Shown piece after piece: positions 52,486-61,437 of a DNA stretch of 64,000 nt (positions are counted from its first letter, which is position 1; every line of letters starts with the position of its first letter). The stretch lies in NCBI GenBank assembly GCA_965223835.1, contig OZ245023.1, positions 1 to 64,000 on the forward strand. The letters run 5' to 3'. The position numbers were made by a program, and so were the translations under genes. The notes below the pieces were generated by a model. That model was not told where the DNA came from, did not search any database, and worked only from the letters and a program-made list of their open reading frames with translations. The stretch comes from CAVYXZ01 sp965223835 (GTDB taxonomy: Bacteria; Chloroflexota; Anaerolineae; Aggregatilineales; Phototrophicaceae).

Positions 52486-53958
52486 ATGCAGTGGTTTATG
52501 GATCCGCATAATGCCAGCCATAGTACTATTTTTATCTATCGCATGGCCGCACAGCTTGGGCGGCATTATGATTGTTCGTCTTTGATCAACATCGACAGCA
52601 GCGGGGCTTACTACTTGCTCCCGTTGCATGCTGCGGTGCGGCTATTCCAAAATCAGGCGAACATCTGTCGCCATCTGTATCGCACCAACTGTGGTGCAAA
52701 AATGAACTTTGAAATTGACACGGCAATTGTTGCCAGTTCGATAATCGTTGTTCCCAATTTGCTGGAACTGAATGATAATCTTGAACTCACGCTCAGCAAC
52801 TTGAATCAGCTGATGGATTATGCGCCGGTCGCGCTGCTGACTGCACGTCTTCAACATCAATGGTCGCTGAAAAAACTGGTTCAGTTGGTTCAATCCAACG
52901 GATTGCAAGTCGAATTCGCTGGCGGGGTGCCCAACGATAGTGATTCGTCCCCGGCTCCTGAACCCTCTGCCCTGGTTATCGTAGCGCCTCATCATCGGCC
53001 ACCAATTCGCCCTGCCCCCAACGATTTTCGGGTTGTGGCGATCATGCCAACCTATAATGAAACCGATATCATAACGCCATCGATCAAATATCTGCGGCGG
53101 CAAGGCGTGGCAGTATATGTAGTTGATAACTGGTCGGACGATGGCACATTTGAACAAGCCCAGGCATTGTTAGGTCAAGGTGTGATGGGCTTAGAGCGTT
53201 TTCCCGCCAATGGCTACACGGGCGGACACACCCATAACTGGTTCGCTTTGCTCGAGCGGACTGAACACCTGGCCCATACGTTAGATGCTGACTGGTTCAT
53301 CCACCATGATGTTGATGAGCGACGCGAAAGCCCCTGGCCGGATGTAACGTTACGTGACGCCCTATATCATGTCGAGCAATGTGGTTTCAACAGCGTGGAT
53401 CACACCGTACTTCAATTTGGCCCGATTGATAACGGCTTTGCCCATCGTGCCGATTTTGCTGCTTACTTCTCCCATTATAGATTTGGCAGTCGCATGGGTC
53501 ATTTTGTGCAGATTAAAGCATGGAAGCAGCAACAAGACCCGGTTAACCTGGCAGCGAGTGGCGGTCATCATGTGCGTTTTGCCAATCAGAGAATATATCC
53601 GTTCAAATTTCTACTACGCCATTATCCGCTGCGTACCGAACAGCAGGCGGTTAGGAAAATCTGGCAACGGCAAAATAGGTCCAACCCGTTTGCCCGTGCG
53701 ATCGGTTGGCATCACACGTATGATCATTTGCACCCGGATAATCCAGCTATGTTTACCGAGTTGTGTGAACAGACCCGCGCAACCTATCACGTTTTCGATC
53801 CAGAAAAATTCTATGTTGATAACCTCATAGCGCGCTTAACCGGTATTGGATTGCATGTCCACCGCAAACCACTGCTCACACGCCTAAACTTGAAAATCCT
53901 CAAGTTGTTCAGCCGGTTGGTTAGACACCGATTACGCCGCACCAATTGGGAGCATTAA
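52486..53958 (+). CDS. GT2 fusion paralogue with degenerate methyltransferase domain
   Basis: A 490-residue paralogue of the fusion at 49.8 kb. The GT2 half is well conserved (VVAIMPTYNETDIITPS, VVDNWSDDGT, HHDVDERRESPW, HHVRFANQRIYPFKFLLRHYPL). The N-terminal half aligns with the methyltransferase but motif I is NIDSSGAYYLL in place of DIGCGQARKLL, the GVDMG loop is gone and the domain is about 45 residues shorter. It therefore probably cannot bind SAM. It lies 30 bases after the sulfotransferase-like gene and 3 before the next. Confidence 0.82.
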   Translation: MQWFMDPHNASHSTIFIYRMAAQLGRHYDCSSLINIDSSGAYYLLPLHAAVRLFQNQANICRHLYRTNCGAKMNFEIDTAIVASSIIVVPNLLELNDNLELTLSNLNQLMDYAPVALLTARLQHQWSLKKLVQLVQSNGLQVEFAGGVPNDSDSSPAPEPSALVIVAPHHRPPIRPAPNDFRVVAIMPTYNETDIITPSIKYLRRQGVAVYVVDNWSDDGTFEQAQALLGQGVMGLERFPANGYTGGHTHNWFALLERTEHLAHTLDADWFIHHDVDERRESPWPDVTLRDALYHVEQCGFNSVDHTVLQFGPIDNGFAHRADFAAYFSHYRFGSRMGHFVQIKAWKQQQDPVNLAASGGHHVRFANQRIYPFKFLLRHYPLRTEQQAVRKIWQRQNRSNPFARAIGWHHTYDHLHPDNPAMFTELCEQTRATYHVFDPEKFYVDNLIARLTGIGLHVHRKPLLTRLNLKILKLFSRLVRHRLRRTNWEH

Positions 53959-53961
53959 CTG

Positions 53962-54822
53962 ATGACCCATCCCCCTGTCATCATCATCGGGATGCATCGT
54001 TCGGGAACGAGTATGCTGACCGACATTCTGGAGGATTTGGGCCTGTTCATGGGCCGCCGCCAGAATCAAAATGCAGAAGCGACCTTCTTTAAGCATCTCA
54101 ATGTCTGGCTGCTGCGGCAAGCGGGTGCCGCCTGGGACCAACCGGAACCCGTTTCCAGCCTGATCGCCGACGCGACCCGCCGTGAATTATTCGGTGATTT
54201 TTTGCGTTACACTCTGACTTCACCCCGTGCTGTTAGTTTTCTGGGGTGGCAGCGCTATTTCCGCTATCACGATGTCGCTCGGCTGGATATGCCCTGGGGC
54301 TGGAAAGACCCCCGCTCCACGTTTACGCTGCCATTCTGGTTGGATCTGTTCCCCGATGCCCGCGTGATTCATATTTATCGGCATGGGGTTGATGTTGCCA
54401 ACAGCTTACGGGTCCGCAGCCAGGCCGGTCTCAGCCACTTTGCGACCTGGAAACAATGGCATCGGCGGCTGGCCTTCTCCTGGTGGAACCAACTGTCACC
54501 AAAGTTGTACGTGCGTCATTTTTCACTGGCTGAAGGCTTTGCATTGTGGGAGACGTATACCCAGCAGGCCGATTCTCATATCGCTGCTTTACCCCCAGAA
54601 CGCACACGGATTGTCCAGTATGAAGGGTTTTTGGCAGATCCAGCAACCATCCTGCATGATTTGTGTGAGTTCGTTGGCGTTCCTGCTCGGTCAGAAATTA
54701 TCCAACCGGCAATTGCTCGAATTAACCCGGCACGCGCCCACGCTTTTGAACAGGACCCTGAACTGCGTGAGTTTTATCTGCATGTCAAAAACAGCCCACA
54801 AATGAACCGATACGGCTATTAA
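53962..54822 (+). CDS. sulfotransferase family protein
   Basis: A 286-residue PAPS-dependent sulfotransferase of the Sulfotransfer_3 type. The P-loop is IIIGMHRSGTSMLTDIL (about residues 7-23), and the 3'-phosphate segment is VIHIYRHGVDVANSLRVR. PWGWKDPRST is the family's conserved middle. The C-terminus is short. It directly follows the second fusion gene and ends overlapping by 4 bases the convergent GT2 gene. With the previous genes it completes a likely operon for sulfated surface glycan or glycolipid. Confidence 0.87.
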   Translation: MTHPPVIIIGMHRSGTSMLTDILEDLGLFMGRRQNQNAEATFFKHLNVWLLRQAGAAWDQPEPVSSLIADATRRELFGDFLRYTLTSPRAVSFLGWQRYFRYHDVARLDMPWGWKDPRSTFTLPFWLDLFPDARVIHIYRHGVDVANSLRVRSQAGLSHFATWKQWHRRLAFSWWNQLSPKLYVRHFSLAEGFALWETYTQQADSHIAALPPERTRIVQYEGFLADPATILHDLCEFVGVPARSEIIQPAIARINPARAHAFEQDPELREFYLHVKNSPQMNRYGY

Positions 54823-55751
54823 AGTTGGGGTCTCCAGCGCAGACCAACCTGGCTGGCAAGCCAATGTTGCTGGAATCGTTGCCGGTTGATGGGGAAGTTC
54901 AGAAGTGCCCACAGCCCATGAAATATCACAATGCTCAGGCGCACCAGCCACATCTGCCAGCGTGGACGGTACCGAATAAAGTAGCTCAAAATGGATTTGC
55001 GGTGTTCCGCCAGTTTCCAGCCATTCAATGGTTGACTGAGGTTGTAATGCGTAATCGCAATCTGCGGGGCGTACATGATCTGCCACCCACCCTGGCGGAT
55101 GCGCCAATGCCAGCCGTACTCCTCACCATAAACGCGTGTGTCTTCGTCCATGCCACCCACTTGCTGATACACCTCGCGTTTGGTCACCATACAGACCCCC
55201 CGAACGACGGGGACCATACGGGTGGTTTGATCCGGGTTCAGTGATTCAACACCCATATAGCGGGTTAGCCCACTTCGTTGCAAGATGCGTCGGACTACCC
55301 CGCCATGCTGGGTGAAGTAACCAAGCCCACTAATCTTATAAATAGCGCGAAACAGGGTAGGATCGCTGAACACGGCAAGCTGAGGTGAGCCATCGGGACT
55401 CTGAATCATGGGTGCGACCAGCCCGACATTGGGGTACTGTTGCAAGATGGCAACCAAGTGCTGAAGTGCGTCCGGGTGAAACGTAATATCGTCATTCAAC
55501 AGGGCGATGAACGGCGTTTCGGTGAGCGCCATGACCCGATTGTGATTGGCGGCAAAGCCTTGAGGGGTTGCGTTTAAGATTATCTGCACGCTGGGAAACG
55601 CGGTTCTCAGGTCATCAACCGGGCTTTGCGCCGGCGCCGCATTAATCGTGACGTAGATTTTTTCTGGTGGCGGATTCATCGCAAACAGACAGGTCAATGT
55701 CTGCTGTATGTGCGAAAAATCGTTGTGAACGATGATGCTAACGGTCAGCAT
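54819..55751 (-). CDS. glycosyltransferase family 2
   Basis: A 310-residue GT-A enzyme of the rhamnosyltransferase-like group. The N-terminus MLTVSIIVHNDFSHIQQTL, the substrate Asp region in TPFIALLNDDITFHPDAL (D-D-x) and the acceptor segment GMDEDTRVYGEEYGWHWR are all present. A C-terminal hydrophobic helix near residues 270-290 may attach it to the membrane. The first in-frame ATG, 55751, is used because only a TTG precedes it. It is convergent with the sulfotransferase cassette and probably contributes to the same polymer. Confidence 0.88.
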   Translation of the reverse strand: MLTVSIIVHNDFSHIQQTLTCLFAMNPPPEKIYVTINAAPAQSPVDDLRTAFPSVQIILNATPQGFAANHNRVMALTETPFIALLNDDITFHPDALQHLVAILQQYPNVGLVAPMIQSPDGSPQLAVFSDPTLFRAIYKISGLGYFTQHGGVVRRILQRSGLTRYMGVESLNPDQTTRMVPVVRGVCMVTKREVYQQVGGMDEDTRVYGEEYGWHWRIRQGGWQIMYAPQIAITHYNLSQPLNGWKLAEHRKSILSYFIRYRPRWQMWLVRLSIVIFHGLWALLNFPINRQRFQQHWLASQVGLRWRPQL

Positions 55752-55873
55752 AGAGACTCTTGAAAGCAACCGCTGGCGATGATGCCAGCGATTGGGGTCG
55801 AATGATATGATCTAGACTGTCAGATCGTTGGTTAGCAATTGAGATTCTGGCAGCGCATAACACAATCAAGCTA

Positions 55874-56869
55874 TTATGCCACAGTGATGACCACACTGCC
55901 GGTTTTTTGCCCCTGTTCGCTGTAACGATGGGCCGCAGCGGTTTGTTCCAGCGGATAGCAGCGATCAATGATCGGCTTGATCTTCCCGGCCTCAACCAGG
56001 TCTTTGATGACCAGCAGATCTGCCTGACTCTCACTCGAGAGCGCGCAAATCACGTTCTGGTTGCCGACCAGCGAAGTCCACAGCATCTGAAAAAGCTGCC
56101 TCATCCCAAAGCTGGCTAAAAGATAGGTGCCGTTTTGCTTGAGCACGCCTTTGACGCGTGCAAACGAGCTTTTGCCCAGGACGTCAAAGACAATATCATA
56201 GGCTTCATCCTCTTGGGTAAAATCGGTTTGCGTGTAATCAATGACCCGGTCTGCTCCCTGTGTTTTCACCATGGCAACGCGCGGTGTGCCGCAGACGCCG
56301 GTGACGTCCGCGCCGAAATGTTTGGCAAGTTGTAGCGCGTAAGAGCCGATGCTGCCAGAAGCGCCGTTGATGAGGACTTTGTGCCCGGCCTGGATATTCA
56401 CCTTTCGCAGCAGATTAAGCGCGGTTAATGCGCCATATGGCACACAGGCCGCCTCGACAGCGGACACATTGGCGGGTCTGATTGCCAATAGCCCACTTTC
56501 AGGCATACAAAGATACTCGGCGTTGGCTCCCATTTTGGGGCCGCGATACCCAAACACCGCGTCGCCAGTCTTAAACTGGGTGACATCGCTACCAACAGCT
56601 TCAACTTCGCCCGCGAACTCGCTGCCCAGAATGGTTACACGCGGCTTTCGGAAACCGAACATGAGGCGTGTCGGCAGCCAGAGCGGCCAGGGCATCGTGA
56701 ACTCGCGCGGGGATACTTTATTCATATTGCGTGCCAGCAAATCCCCAAAGTTCACCGGCGTTGCCTGGATTTTGATTAAGACCTCACTGGGCTTCGGCAC
56801 GGGCTTAGCGACTTCTGTAAGCTGGAGCACATCGGGTGGACCATATTCGGTGTAGACAACTGCTTTCAT
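55874..56869 (-). CDS. zinc-less MDR oxidoreductase (quinone-reductase type), copy 1
   Basis: A 331-residue medium-chain reductase that would use NADPH to reduce quinones or enones. MKAVVYTEYGPPDVLQL opens it. The cofactor loop is INGASGSIGSYALQLAKHFGA, and no structural-zinc cysteines are present, which marks the zinc-independent QOR/ZADH group. It is the last of four same-strand paralogues spanning 55.9-60.1 kb and is separated from the second by an intrinsic terminator, so it has its own promoter. Substrate unknown. Confidence 0.85.
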   Translation of the reverse strand: MKAVVYTEYGPPDVLQLTEVAKPVPKPSEVLIKIQATPVNFGDLLARNMNKVSPREFTMPWPLWLPTRLMFGFRKPRVTILGSEFAGEVEAVGSDVTQFKTGDAVFGYRGPKMGANAEYLCMPESGLLAIRPANVSAVEAACVPYGALTALNLLRKVNIQAGHKVLINGASGSIGSYALQLAKHFGADVTGVCGTPRVAMVKTQGADRVIDYTQTDFTQEDEAYDIVFDVLGKSSFARVKGVLKQNGTYLLASFGMRQLFQMLWTSLVGNQNVICALSSESQADLLVIKDLVEAGKIKPIIDRCYPLEQTAAAHRYSEQGQKTGSVVITVA

Positions 56870-56947
56870 CGGTTATTCTCCGGTTTATTCAAAGCTATCT
56901 TCTGGCATGGGCGAATTCCAGTGATGGTGCATCCTTTGCTTCGCCGC

Positions 56948-56989
56948 AAAAATCCGCCGATGACCACTGTTGATGATACCGGCGGATTT
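56948..56989 (-). terminator. intrinsic terminator between MDR copies 1 and 2
   Basis: AAATCCGCCG at 56950-56959 pairs perfectly with CGGCGGATTT at 56980-56989. On the minus strand five T residues end the arm and are followed by GCGG. It lies 9 bases after copy 2's stop. Confidence 0.85.
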
Positions 56990-56997
56990 AGCCGTTT

Positions 56998-57930
56998 TTA
57001 GTGATGATGGGTTATATTGATGGCGACATTGCCCTTTTTATGGCCTTGATCGACATAGTGGTGTGCCGCAACGATTTGCTCCAGCGGATAACAGCGGTCA
57101 ATCACCGATTTTAGCTTCCCGGCCTCGATCAAGTCTTTGAGCACGAGCAGATACTCCAGCCTGTTGCCGCCGTCCGACGTCGTATGAACGTTCAGACACA
57201 CGCCGCCCGGCTTGAGTAATTGTTTTGCGTGGGGCCGTTCCAGCTTGCCAACGGCATCAAAAACCACGTCATACGTCGCAGCGTGTTGGGTTATATCTTC
57301 CTGCGTGTAATCAATCACGTGCTCGGCGCCCAGCGATCTGACCAGTTCTAAGTTGGTCGTGCTGCATACGCCGGTGACTGTTGCGCCAAAGTGATTGCTG
57401 GCTAGCTGAACCGCGTTTGTACCGACGGCCCCCGAAGCGCCATAGATGAGGACCTTTTGTCCCGGCTGAATTTTGCCCTGCTTGAGGCAATGCAACGCGG
57501 TCATGCCGCCACCGGGTACCGCAGCAGCTTCGGCATAGGTGAGATTGGCCGGTTTGATTGCCAGTACGTCGTCTTCGGGCAAACACTTGTACTCGGCATA
57601 GCCGCCAAAATCCGTCGCAAAAGTCGAGGCAAACACTTGATCGCCAACGCTGAAGCGGGTGACAGCCGGACCAATGGCTTCGACCTCCCCTGCCAGCTCC
57701 ATCCCCAGTATTTTGCGCTTTGGTTTGCGAATGCCCAGGTAGATGCGGGCCGGGAGGCGTTGCCAGCGTGGACCCGGAATCTTGAGGCTCCGCATGATGG
57801 TGTCGCCGATGGTGACGGTCGTGGCGTGCACCCTGACCAGAATTTCGTTGTCACGTGGAGTCGGTTTGGCGACTTCTTTGAGTTGAAGCACCTCTGGTGG
57901 TCCGTATTGTTCGTATACCACTGCTTTCAT
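56998..57930 (-). CDS. zinc-less MDR oxidoreductase, copy 2
   Basis: A 310-residue paralogue with MKAVVYEQYGPPEVLQL at the start and IYGASGAVGTNAVQLASNHFGA as the NADPH loop. ATG 57930 has AGGAG 8 bases upstream. Compared with copies 1 and 4 it lacks about 20 residues in the catalytic region after MTALHCLKQ and in the nucleotide-binding domain. It ends in His-His-His. Neighbouring copies differ enough to suggest an old duplication. Confidence 0.85.
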   Translation of the reverse strand: MKAVVYEQYGPPEVLQLKEVAKPTPRDNEILVRVHATTVTIGDTIMRSLKIPGPRWQRLPARIYLGIRKPKRKILGMELAGEVEAIGPAVTRFSVGDQVFASTFATDFGGYAEYKCLPEDDVLAIKPANLTYAEAAAVPGGGMTALHCLKQGKIQPGQKVLIYGASGAVGTNAVQLASNHFGATVTGVCSTTNLELVRSLGAEHVIDYTQEDITQHAATYDVVFDAVGKLERPHAKQLLKPGGVCLNVHTTSDGGNRLEYLLVLKDLIEAGKLKSVIDRCYPLEQIVAAHHYVDQGHKKGNVAINITHHH

Positions 57931-57988
57931 GAATTTCACTCCTGATTTAGCTTCGTGTTCAAACCCGATTCCAGGCAACCCAGACCGT

Positions 57989-58144
57989 CTATACATTAAA
58001 TACCCGTCCGACCACGATTGGCATGACCATCAAGCTGGCGCTTCCCAACCACATTGGCCGGGTAAACTGCTGCACAACGCCCAATTGATAAACCAGCATG
58101 AGCGCGACCCAGATGGCGGCTAGCTGGATTGGTACGTCTACCAT
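57989..58144 (-). CDS. small hydrophobic protein, 51 residues
   Basis: A minus-strand ORF with TGGAG about 7 bases before its ATG at 58144. It begins MVDVPIQLAAIWVALMLVYQ and has two hydrophobic stretches, giving one or two membrane helices. The N-terminal text resembles the first helix of DUF6326-like small membrane proteins, so it may be a remnant of a longer one. It lies in the 235-base gap between MDR copies 3 and 2. Confidence 0.45.
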   Translation of the reverse strand: MVDVPIQLAAIWVALMLVYQLGVVQQFTRPMWLGSASLMVMPIVVGRVFNV

Positions 58145-58165
58145 GCGTTAACTCCAGCATGATCT

Positions 58166-59122
58166 TTATAAACCAGCAGCATCAGCCACCGTGATGACGA
58201 CATTGCCCTGTTTGCGCCCGGTATCAACATAGCGGTGGGCTTCGACGATTTCCTCCAGTGGATAGCAGCGATCAATGACCGCCTTATATTGTCCGGCTTC
58301 AATCAGGTCTTTGAGTAGTATGAGGTCCTCAAGTTGTGAATCAGGGCTACCATCATCAACTGAAACATATTGCCCGTTCGGAGTCAGCGCATTTTTGAGT
58401 TGTGATTTCAATGTCGAGCGTTTGCTTTTGCCGACCGCATCCAGCACCAGATCATAGCGCTGCTCCGAGGGCAGCGAATCCGTTTTAGTATAGTCAATGA
58501 CGGTTTCGGCTCCCAGCGACAGCACCAGTTCAATATTCCGGGTACTGCATACGCCAGTGACGGTCGCCCCATAGGACCGGGCAAGCTGCACGGCAGCCGT
58601 CCCAATCGCGCCCGACGCGCCATAAATCAATACCTTTTGTCGCTGTTGGATGTTGCCCTTTTTTAAGAAAATTAAGGCCAGCATGCCGCCATAGGGCACG
58701 GCAGCGGCCTCTTCAAACGTGATAGTCGCTGGTTTCAGGGCGATGTGGCTGTCTTCGGTCAGGCATTTGTACTCCGCATACGTGCCAAATTGCATCCGAA
58801 TACCTGACTTGACCGTATTGCCGAAAACCTGATCGCCGACTTTAAACCGGGTCACAGCGCTGCCGACCGAGTCGACTTCACCGGCGAACACCATCCCCAG
58901 GATAGGGTTTCTTGGCCGGGAAAAACCGATCACAAGGCCCATCATGAAGCCCATCGGGTGCCAGCGCGGCAGTTTAAAGCCTCGGACGATACCGTCACTG
59001 GCGGTTACACTGGTGGCGAAAATTTTGATACATATTTCGTTCTTGCGTGGCGTCGGTTTGGCAACTTCGGTGAGTTGCAGCACTTCCGGCGGTCCGTATC
59101 GGGTACATACTACCGCTTGCAT
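58166..59122 (-). CDS. zinc-less MDR oxidoreductase, copy 3
   Basis: A 318-residue paralogue: MQAVVCTRYGPPEVLQL, then IYGASGAIGTAAVQLARSYGA in the Rossmann loop and YPLEEIVEAHRYVDTGRKQGNVVITV at the C-terminus, the shared end motif of the four copies. The four copies share the EVLI/ICIK-type second strand but differ in the substrate region. It is 42 bases downstream of copy 4, and may be transcribed with it. The ATG has a CCCC-rich (GGGG on the minus strand) site upstream. Confidence 0.85.
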   Translation of the reverse strand: MQAVVCTRYGPPEVLQLTEVAKPTPRKNEICIKIFATSVTASDGIVRGFKLPRWHPMGFMMGLVIGFSRPRNPILGMVFAGEVDSVGSAVTRFKVGDQVFGNTVKSGIRMQFGTYAEYKCLTEDSHIALKPATITFEEAAAVPYGGMLALIFLKKGNIQQRQKVLIYGASGAIGTAAVQLARSYGATVTGVCSTRNIELVLSLGAETVIDYTKTDSLPSEQRYDLVLDAVGKSKRSTLKSQLKNALTPNGQYVSVDDGSPDSQLEDLILLKDLIEAGQYKAVIDRCYPLEEIVEAHRYVDTGRKQGNVVITVADAAGL

Positions 59123-59164
59123 AATTATTCCCCCTGATGAATGTATATCATTCCATAGGTTAAT

Positions 59165-60139
59165 CTAGGCGATGGTAATCGCGACATTCCCCTGTTTGTG
59201 ACCGGCTTCGACATAACGATGAGCCTCAGCCATCTGTTCCAGCGGATAGCTGCGATCAACGACTGCTTTGAGTTCGTCGGCCTCAATCAGTTCCTTGAGG
59301 AAGTTGAGGTTTTCGCTGGTATAGTTGGCTACGCCGCCGATGACTTTTTTGTTGCTGGTGCTGGCTGTCCACCACCCTTGCAGCATGGCGGGCAGTGTCA
59401 GATGAACGGCTCTGAGATAGTAGCCGTCGTCCTTGAGTGAGTTGACACAGCCCGTGAATGGACTCTTGCCGATGGTGTCAAAAATGATGTCGTAGGCTTC
59501 GCCGTTTCGGGTAAAATCTTCCCGTTTGTAATCAATCACTTGGTCAGCCCCCAGTGATTTCACCATATCGACTTTAGACGTACTGCACACGCCGGTGACT
59601 GCCGCGCCAAAGTGTTTGGCAAGCTGGACGGCATAGGTGCCGATGCTGCCGGATGCGCCGAAGATCAGTACCTTCTGGCCGGGTTGAATATGACCTTTGC
59701 GCAGGTAATGCAAGGCACACAATGCCCCATGGGGCACCGCCGCCGCTTCCTCGAACGTCATATTGGCTGGTTTGAGTGCCATCACCGTTGATTCAGGCAC
59801 GCAGTTGTACTCTGCATACGCCCCCATCCCCATACCGCTTGAGACAAACACCGGGTCGCCCGGCTTAAAGCGGGTGACGGCGCTGCCAACGGCTTCAACT
59901 TCCCCGGCAAATTCCACGCCCAGGATGTTGTTGCGCGGACCATTGAGGCCCAACATCAGGCGCATGGGCAGCCAGAATAAGGGTGGAATATCTGAGCTGC
60001 GAATGCGTACATCGGCGGCGTTGGCAGTCGTTGCCAGCACCTTGATAAGCACTTCATTGTCTTTAGGTGTTGGTTTGGGCACTTCAGCGAGTTGGAAAAC
60101 GTCGGGTGATCCGTATTTCGTACATACAATGGCTTTCAT
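59165..60139 (-). CDS. zinc-less MDR oxidoreductase, copy 4
   Basis: A 324-residue paralogue and the first of the row. MKAIVCTKYGSPDVFQL starts it, with GGGGGG upstream of ATG 60139; the longer frame to 60187 is not needed. The cofactor loop is IFGASGSIGTYAVQLAKHFGA. Closest in text to copy 1 (both have HFGA and ADVTGVC/AAVTGVC stretches). The upstream 337 bases contain the heptanucleotide repeats, which sit where its promoter should be. Confidence 0.86.
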   Translation of the reverse strand: MKAIVCTKYGSPDVFQLAEVPKPTPKDNEVLIKVLATTANAADVRIRSSDIPPLFWLPMRLMLGLNGPRNNILGVEFAGEVEAVGSAVTRFKPGDPVFVSSGMGMGAYAEYNCVPESTVMALKPANMTFEEAAAVPHGALCALHYLRKGHIQPGQKVLIFGASGSIGTYAVQLAKHFGAAVTGVCSTSKVDMVKSLGADQVIDYKREDFTRNGEAYDIIFDTIGKSPFTGCVNSLKDDGYYLRAVHLTLPAMLQGWWTASTSNKKVIGGVANYTSENLNFLKELIEADELKAVVDRSYPLEQMAEAHRYVEAGHKQGNVAITIA

Positions 60140-60277
60140 GCATCCCCCATGTTTTGCGAATTTAAATGTCTTCAGGATATTTTTCACAACTATTCTTGTA
60201 TACGATAAAGTCCGGCTGACAGTTGCGCGACTATCACCGCCATCCGGGGCATTACGCCTGCCGACCCACGATGCCAG

Positions 60278-60395
60278 TAGTCGAAAGTCTTTAGTCTACA
60301 GTCCATAGTCAAAAGACAGAAAACTTTGTCCATCAAACGGAACTCACAACTCGTATGGTCCCGACTATTGACCCGGGACTAACGACCAATGACTT
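60278..60395. repeat. two heptanucleotide repeat arrays in opposite orientation
   Basis: From 60278 six consecutive 7-base units follow the pattern NAGTCNN (tagtcga, aagtctt, tagtcta, cagtcca, tagtcaa, with a sixth altered unit aagacag). From 60361 five units follow the complement NNGACNN (ccgacta, ttgaccc, gggacta, acgacca, atgactt). The 40 bases between are unique. The two arrays are thus inverted relative to each other. They lie between divergent genes. Confidence 0.75.
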
Positions 60396-60476
60396 AGCCT
60401 TTAGCGACTGGTGGCCCCGATCTGCTACAATCAGCGCCAATAATTATTTGAGAATCAGGTAAAGGGTCAGGTCAGC

Positions 60477-61292
60477 ATGGATTGGCAGAATCATGTGGCG
60501 ATTGTCACCGGCAGCGGCAGCGGCATTGGGCTGGGGATTGCGGAGCGCTTTGCAGCGGTGGGTGCAGAGGTGATCGTAGCGGAATTGAACGCAGCTCAGG
60601 GTCAGGCAGTGGCGGATGATCTGCAAACGCGGTATGGCAAAGGCCACTTTATTCAGACGGATGTTGCCAGCGCGTCGGCCTGCCAGCAACTCATGACGGC
60701 GACCATCGAGCGTTTCGGTCATATCGACACGCTGGTTAACAACGCCGGGGTCAATTTCGTCAAGCCGACGCTCGAAATGGATGAATCTGATTGGGACCGA
60801 GTCGTCAATGTTGACTTGAAGGGGACGTTTCTGTGCAGCCGCTACGTGCTCGAATCGATGGTCCAACGCGGTCGGGGCAACATTGTCAATATCGCCAGCG
60901 TCCACACCGTTGCGACCCTGCCCGGTGCGGCCCCCTATGCGGCGTCCAAAGGTGGCGTTGCCATGCTCACCGCGTCGCTAGCAATTGAATTCGCCCCCTA
61001 TGGCATCCGCGTCAACGCCGTGAGTCCCGGCCTGACCGATACGCAGATCTGGCAGGATATTCAAAATGCAGCCGACGACAAAGCCGCCGTGCAGCAACAC
61101 TGGGCGGATAATATCCCGCTGGGCCGCGTGCAAACGCCGCATGAAGTCGGCAATGTTGTCCTGTTCCTGGCGTCCGATGAATCGACCTACATTACGGGAG
61201 CCAACATCATGACCGACGGCGGCATGACCATCCAGCTCATCAACCGCGAACGCTTCAGCAGCACACCGCTGGAGGGTAAGGCGGATTCGTAA
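60477..61292 (+). CDS. short-chain dehydrogenase/reductase
   Basis: A 271-residue classical SDR. Cofactor motif TGSGSGIG (about residues 11-18), NNAG, catalytic Ser in NIASVHT, and the Tyr/Lys pair YAASK are all intact, as is the C-terminal GANIMTDGGMT. The acidic residue after the second strand (AELNAA) favours NAD over NADP. Such enzymes oxidise sugars, polyols or acyl alcohols; the substrate is not readable here. It is divergent from the MDR row. Confidence 0.9.
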   Translation: MDWQNHVAIVTGSGSGIGLGIAERFAAVGAEVIVAELNAAQGQAVADDLQTRYGKGHFIQTDVASASACQQLMTATIERFGHIDTLVNNAGVNFVKPTLEMDESDWDRVVNVDLKGTFLCSRYVLESMVQRGRGNIVNIASVHTVATLPGAAPYAASKGGVAMLTASLAIEFAPYGIRVNAVSPGLTDTQIWQDIQNAADDKAAVQQHWADNIPLGRVQTPHEVGNVVLFLASDESTYITGANIMTDGGMTIQLINRERFSSTPLEGKADS

Positions 61293-61319
61293 ACGTCTCA
61301 AAATATCCATTGCTAAAGC

Positions 61320-61353
61320 GGAATCAGCACCAGGCTTCCCCAATGCTGATTCC
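61320..61353. terminator. strong hairpin between convergent genes
   Basis: GGAATCAGCA at 61320-61329 pairs perfectly with TGCTGATTCC at 61344-61353, about 27 bases after the SDR stop. The T content after the stem is moderate on both strands, so it may act as a bidirectional terminator. Confidence 0.6.
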
Positions 61354-61437
61354 TGCTAAGATCTTTATGACGGTTCTTAAGTCCGTAGGCTTTGTATTCG
61401 CTACTCGTGTACCCGCAATAGTGCATATTTTGTTCGT

